From Ianthella basta (lineage: Eukaryota; Porifera; Demospongiae; Verongiida; Ianthellidae): 64,000 nt of DNA. The notes under the pieces are model-generated. The model saw nothing but the letters and a program-made list of their open reading frames with translations. It had not been told where the DNA came from and ran no database searches. This document shows, piece after piece, positions 62,451 to 64,000 of this stretch (the first letter of the stretch is position 1; each line of letters starts with the position of its first letter). The position numbers were made by a program, and so were the translations under genes. The DNA is taken from positions 7,750,980-7,814,979 of the forward strand of contig OZ025879.1 in assembly GCA_964019415.1 (NCBI GenBank), read 5' to 3'.

Positions 62451-64000
62451 TTATGTTTGCGTCATTATCAATCGTTCTGGTGGTCTCCGCTCTCGTTGAG
62501 GATAGCGTCTGGTTGGTGGATCATCGGAAGGAAGTTCACTCTGAACAGATGGTGGTTGCAATTGCCTGGGCGGTGGATCTGTGAAAAGCATTTCATGCTG
62601 AACAGATGGTGGTTGCCACATTGTCTCATTGCACTCTTGGTCTTGGGGAACACGGTGATCTGGCTGTACTCGCAGTCTCAGCCTGTTGGCATGAACAATC
62701 TTCGATTCCTTGCTGTCTTCGATCTCATAGTTGCTCGATCCAATCACCTTCTTGATTTTCCACCCCCCCTCCCACTTAGCATCAAGCTTCCCTGCTCTAG
62801 GGCATGACAACCATACGAGATCACCCACACAGAACTCCCTAGACTGCGCATGCTGATCATACTGAGACTTCTGACGGTGTGCGGCTTGAGCATGATGGGT
62901 GTCGACTAGGTCACGAAACTCTGCAAGTCTACTGCGTAGTTCAGCTTGATAGGACATTGGTTCAAAAGCTGACATTTCTGGCAAGTCTGAACACAGGGCT
63001 GGGCGTCCAAACATGAGTTCGAATGGGGAGAATCCGGTAGAAGGGTGAGTGGCTGAGCGGTAAGCGAACAAAACCAGAGGCAGATGTTGCTCCCAATCAC
63101 TTCGCTGACTGGTGTATGATCTGAGCATCTGAAGGAGGGTTCGATTAAACCTCTCCACCATCCCATCCCCTTGGGGGTGATACGCTGTGGTTCTTGTCTT
63201 GCTTATCCCAAATGCACCCAGTGTCTGACGGAGGATCGTGCTCTCAAAGTTTGCACCTTGGTCTGAGTGAAGTATAGCTGGGAGCCCAAAACGGGTGAAG
63301 ACGTGAACGAGCTCTCTCGTTATCCGATTGGCCGTCTGATCAGGGAGTGGAATCGCTTCAGCCCATTTCGTAAAGTAGTCTTGGATCACGAGCAGGTACT
63401 TGTTGTTCTGGCAGGACAGAGGAAGTTGCAGAATATCAACAGCGACCATCTCCCATGGTTGGCCAATGGGAACATTGGTGAGTGGTGCTCTTGGTGGGGC
63501 TGGTGGCTTTGCTTCTTGGCATTTGGAGCACGCTTGACAGTGACGTTCAGCGTCTTGCAACATGCCAACCCAGTAGCCTAAATGTCGTAAGCGACTGACT
63601 GTCTTCTCAGCTCCCAAATGTCCTGCTTGGGGGGAGTCATGACACTGGGCAAGAAACAAAGGCTGCAATGCAGCGGGAACAAGAGGGACCGTGACAGAAA
63701 CAGAGGACGGACCAGGTGAGTAATTTCGGTAGACAATTCCATCCCTCAGCATCAGCTGAGGCCACAATTGGCGATACCGGGACAGTGGGGGCTTGCGCCA
63801 TGCTTGGTTCGATGGTGGAGATGACGAGGCATGCAGGGCCTCACGAATCACTGATATGACAGGATCGTCTAACTGGTTCTGTTGAATGTCATCCCGGTTG
63901 GTAGCCGACACAGCAGAAACTGTGCGACTGTCTGGCTGTGACCGTCGAGATAGGGCATCAGCATTTCCATTGTCCTTACCCTTCCGGTACTGCATTGTGA
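62451..64000 (-). CDS. Ty3/gypsy pol polyprotein, C-terminal part (RNase H tail and integrase), incomplete at 5' end
   Basis: The frame runs from the window edge to a TAA at 62451-62453. Numbering from the methionine at 63995, residues 1-17 are the end of RNase H (YRKGKDNGNADALSR). The zinc-binding HHCC of integrase is H119, H126, C156, C159. The catalytic triad is D187, D245, E281 with spacing D-57-D-35-E, within VAVD, HSDQGANF and the HPQGDGMVERFNRTL segment. A GPY/F-type module lies at about 388-442, but its core reads WEGGWK. The tail is proline-rich and ends RRYPQRERRPPERL, a form common in animal gypsy elements. That methionine is not the real start; protease, reverse transcriptase and most of RNase H lie to the right. 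There is no env frame: the stop is 36 bases from the LTR. The visible part has no stop or frameshift, so the copy is probably young. Lineage within Ty3/gypsy is not assigned. Confidence 0.93.
   Translation of the reverse strand, partial: TMQYRKGKDNGNADALSRRSQPDSRTVSAVSATNRDDIQQNQLDDPVISVIREALHASSSPPSNQAWRKPPLSRYRQLWPQLMLRDGIVYRNYSPGPSSVSVTVPLVPAALQPLFLAQCHDSPQAGHLGAEKTVSRLRHLGYWVGMLQDAERHCQACSKCQEAKPPAPPRAPLTNVPIGQPWEMVAVDILQLPLSCQNNKYLLVIQDYFTKWAEAIPLPDQTANRITRELVHVFTRFGLPAILHSDQGANFESTILRQTLGAFGISKTRTTAYHPQGDGMVERFNRTLLQMLRSYTSQRSDWEQHLPLVLFAYRSATHPSTGFSPFELMFGRPALCSDLPEMSAFEPMSYQAELRSRLAEFRDLVDTHHAQAAHRQKSQYDQHAQSREFCVGDLVWLSCPRAGKLDAKWEGGWKIKKVIGSSNYEIEDSKESKIVHANRLRLRVQPDHRVPQDQECNETMWQPPSVQHEMLFTDPPPRQLQPPSVQSELPSDDPPTRRYPQRERRPPERLIMTQT
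62514..62616 (-). repeat. 57-bp internal duplication in the pol C-terminal tail
   Basis: CTGAACAGATGGTGGTTGC occurs at 62541-62559 and again at 62598-62616, and GGTGGATC at 62514 and 62571. All are 57 bases (19 codons) apart. In protein this gives two QPPSVQ motifs, each followed by an acidic residue and a DPP motif. The duplication keeps frame and lies in the non-catalytic tail. Confidence 0.8.

Noticed and set aside
62277-62807. + strand 176-codon frame
   Set aside because: It is antisense to the LTR and the end of pol, and shows no recognisable domain.

Overview
The window looks like a piece of an animal nuclear genome, probably a non-vertebrate. The left edge carries spliced, eukaryotic-type exons that resemble the helical (PARP regulatory) region of PARP4, the vault poly(ADP-ribose) polymerase. 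The right edge carries the 3' end of a Ty3/gypsy LTR retrotransposon. There are no bacterial operons, ribosome binding sites, rRNAs or tRNAs. The species cannot be read from the sequence. The short introns and the element type would fit a sponge or another invertebrate, but that is inference.

Layout. Positions 1-1690 are single-copy DNA. Three short exon-like segments on the + strand (451-600, 771-912, about 1558-1681) follow the order of human PARP4 as I remember it. Positions 1699-62217, about 60 kb, are almost pure satellite DNA in one orientation. Four families are present: A (10-bp unit TCATCTTGCC and variants; blocks 1699-2844, 3315-3682, 4693-9820, 10283-11340, 13941-21449); B (21-bp unit containing CCAGTGCATCCTGTAGG plus a G-run; blocks 2845-3314, 3683-4692, 9821-10282, 11341-13940); C (decamers alternating TCATCTTGCN with ATTTCTTGCC or ATATCTTGCC; 21450-35370); and D (35-bp unit of three decamers plus CCTTG; 35571-62217). 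A, C and D share the core ATCTTGCC and look like successive elaborations of one decamer. B is unrelated. A 200-base run of N (35371-35570) lies exactly between C and D, so their adjacency is a scaffolding inference. On top of the basic units there are many larger duplications (150 bp, 759 bp, 878 bp, about 1.0 kb, 1926 bp, about 2.3 kb, about 3.9 kb).

From 62218 to the window end lies a minus-strand Ty3/gypsy element: a 197-bp 3' LTR (62218-62414), a polypurine tract, and the pol reading frame (RNase H tail, complete integrase, C-terminal tail) running off the right edge. The LTR starts inside a D satellite unit, so the element inserted into the array.

Almost all long open frames between 1.7 and 62.2 kb are by-products of stop-free repeat units and are not annotated as genes. 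The more interesting points are the host gene next to or around the satellite, the AG-poor pyrimidine-rich sense strand, the donor-like splice motif repeated on the antisense strand of family D, and the several levels of duplication inside the arrays.
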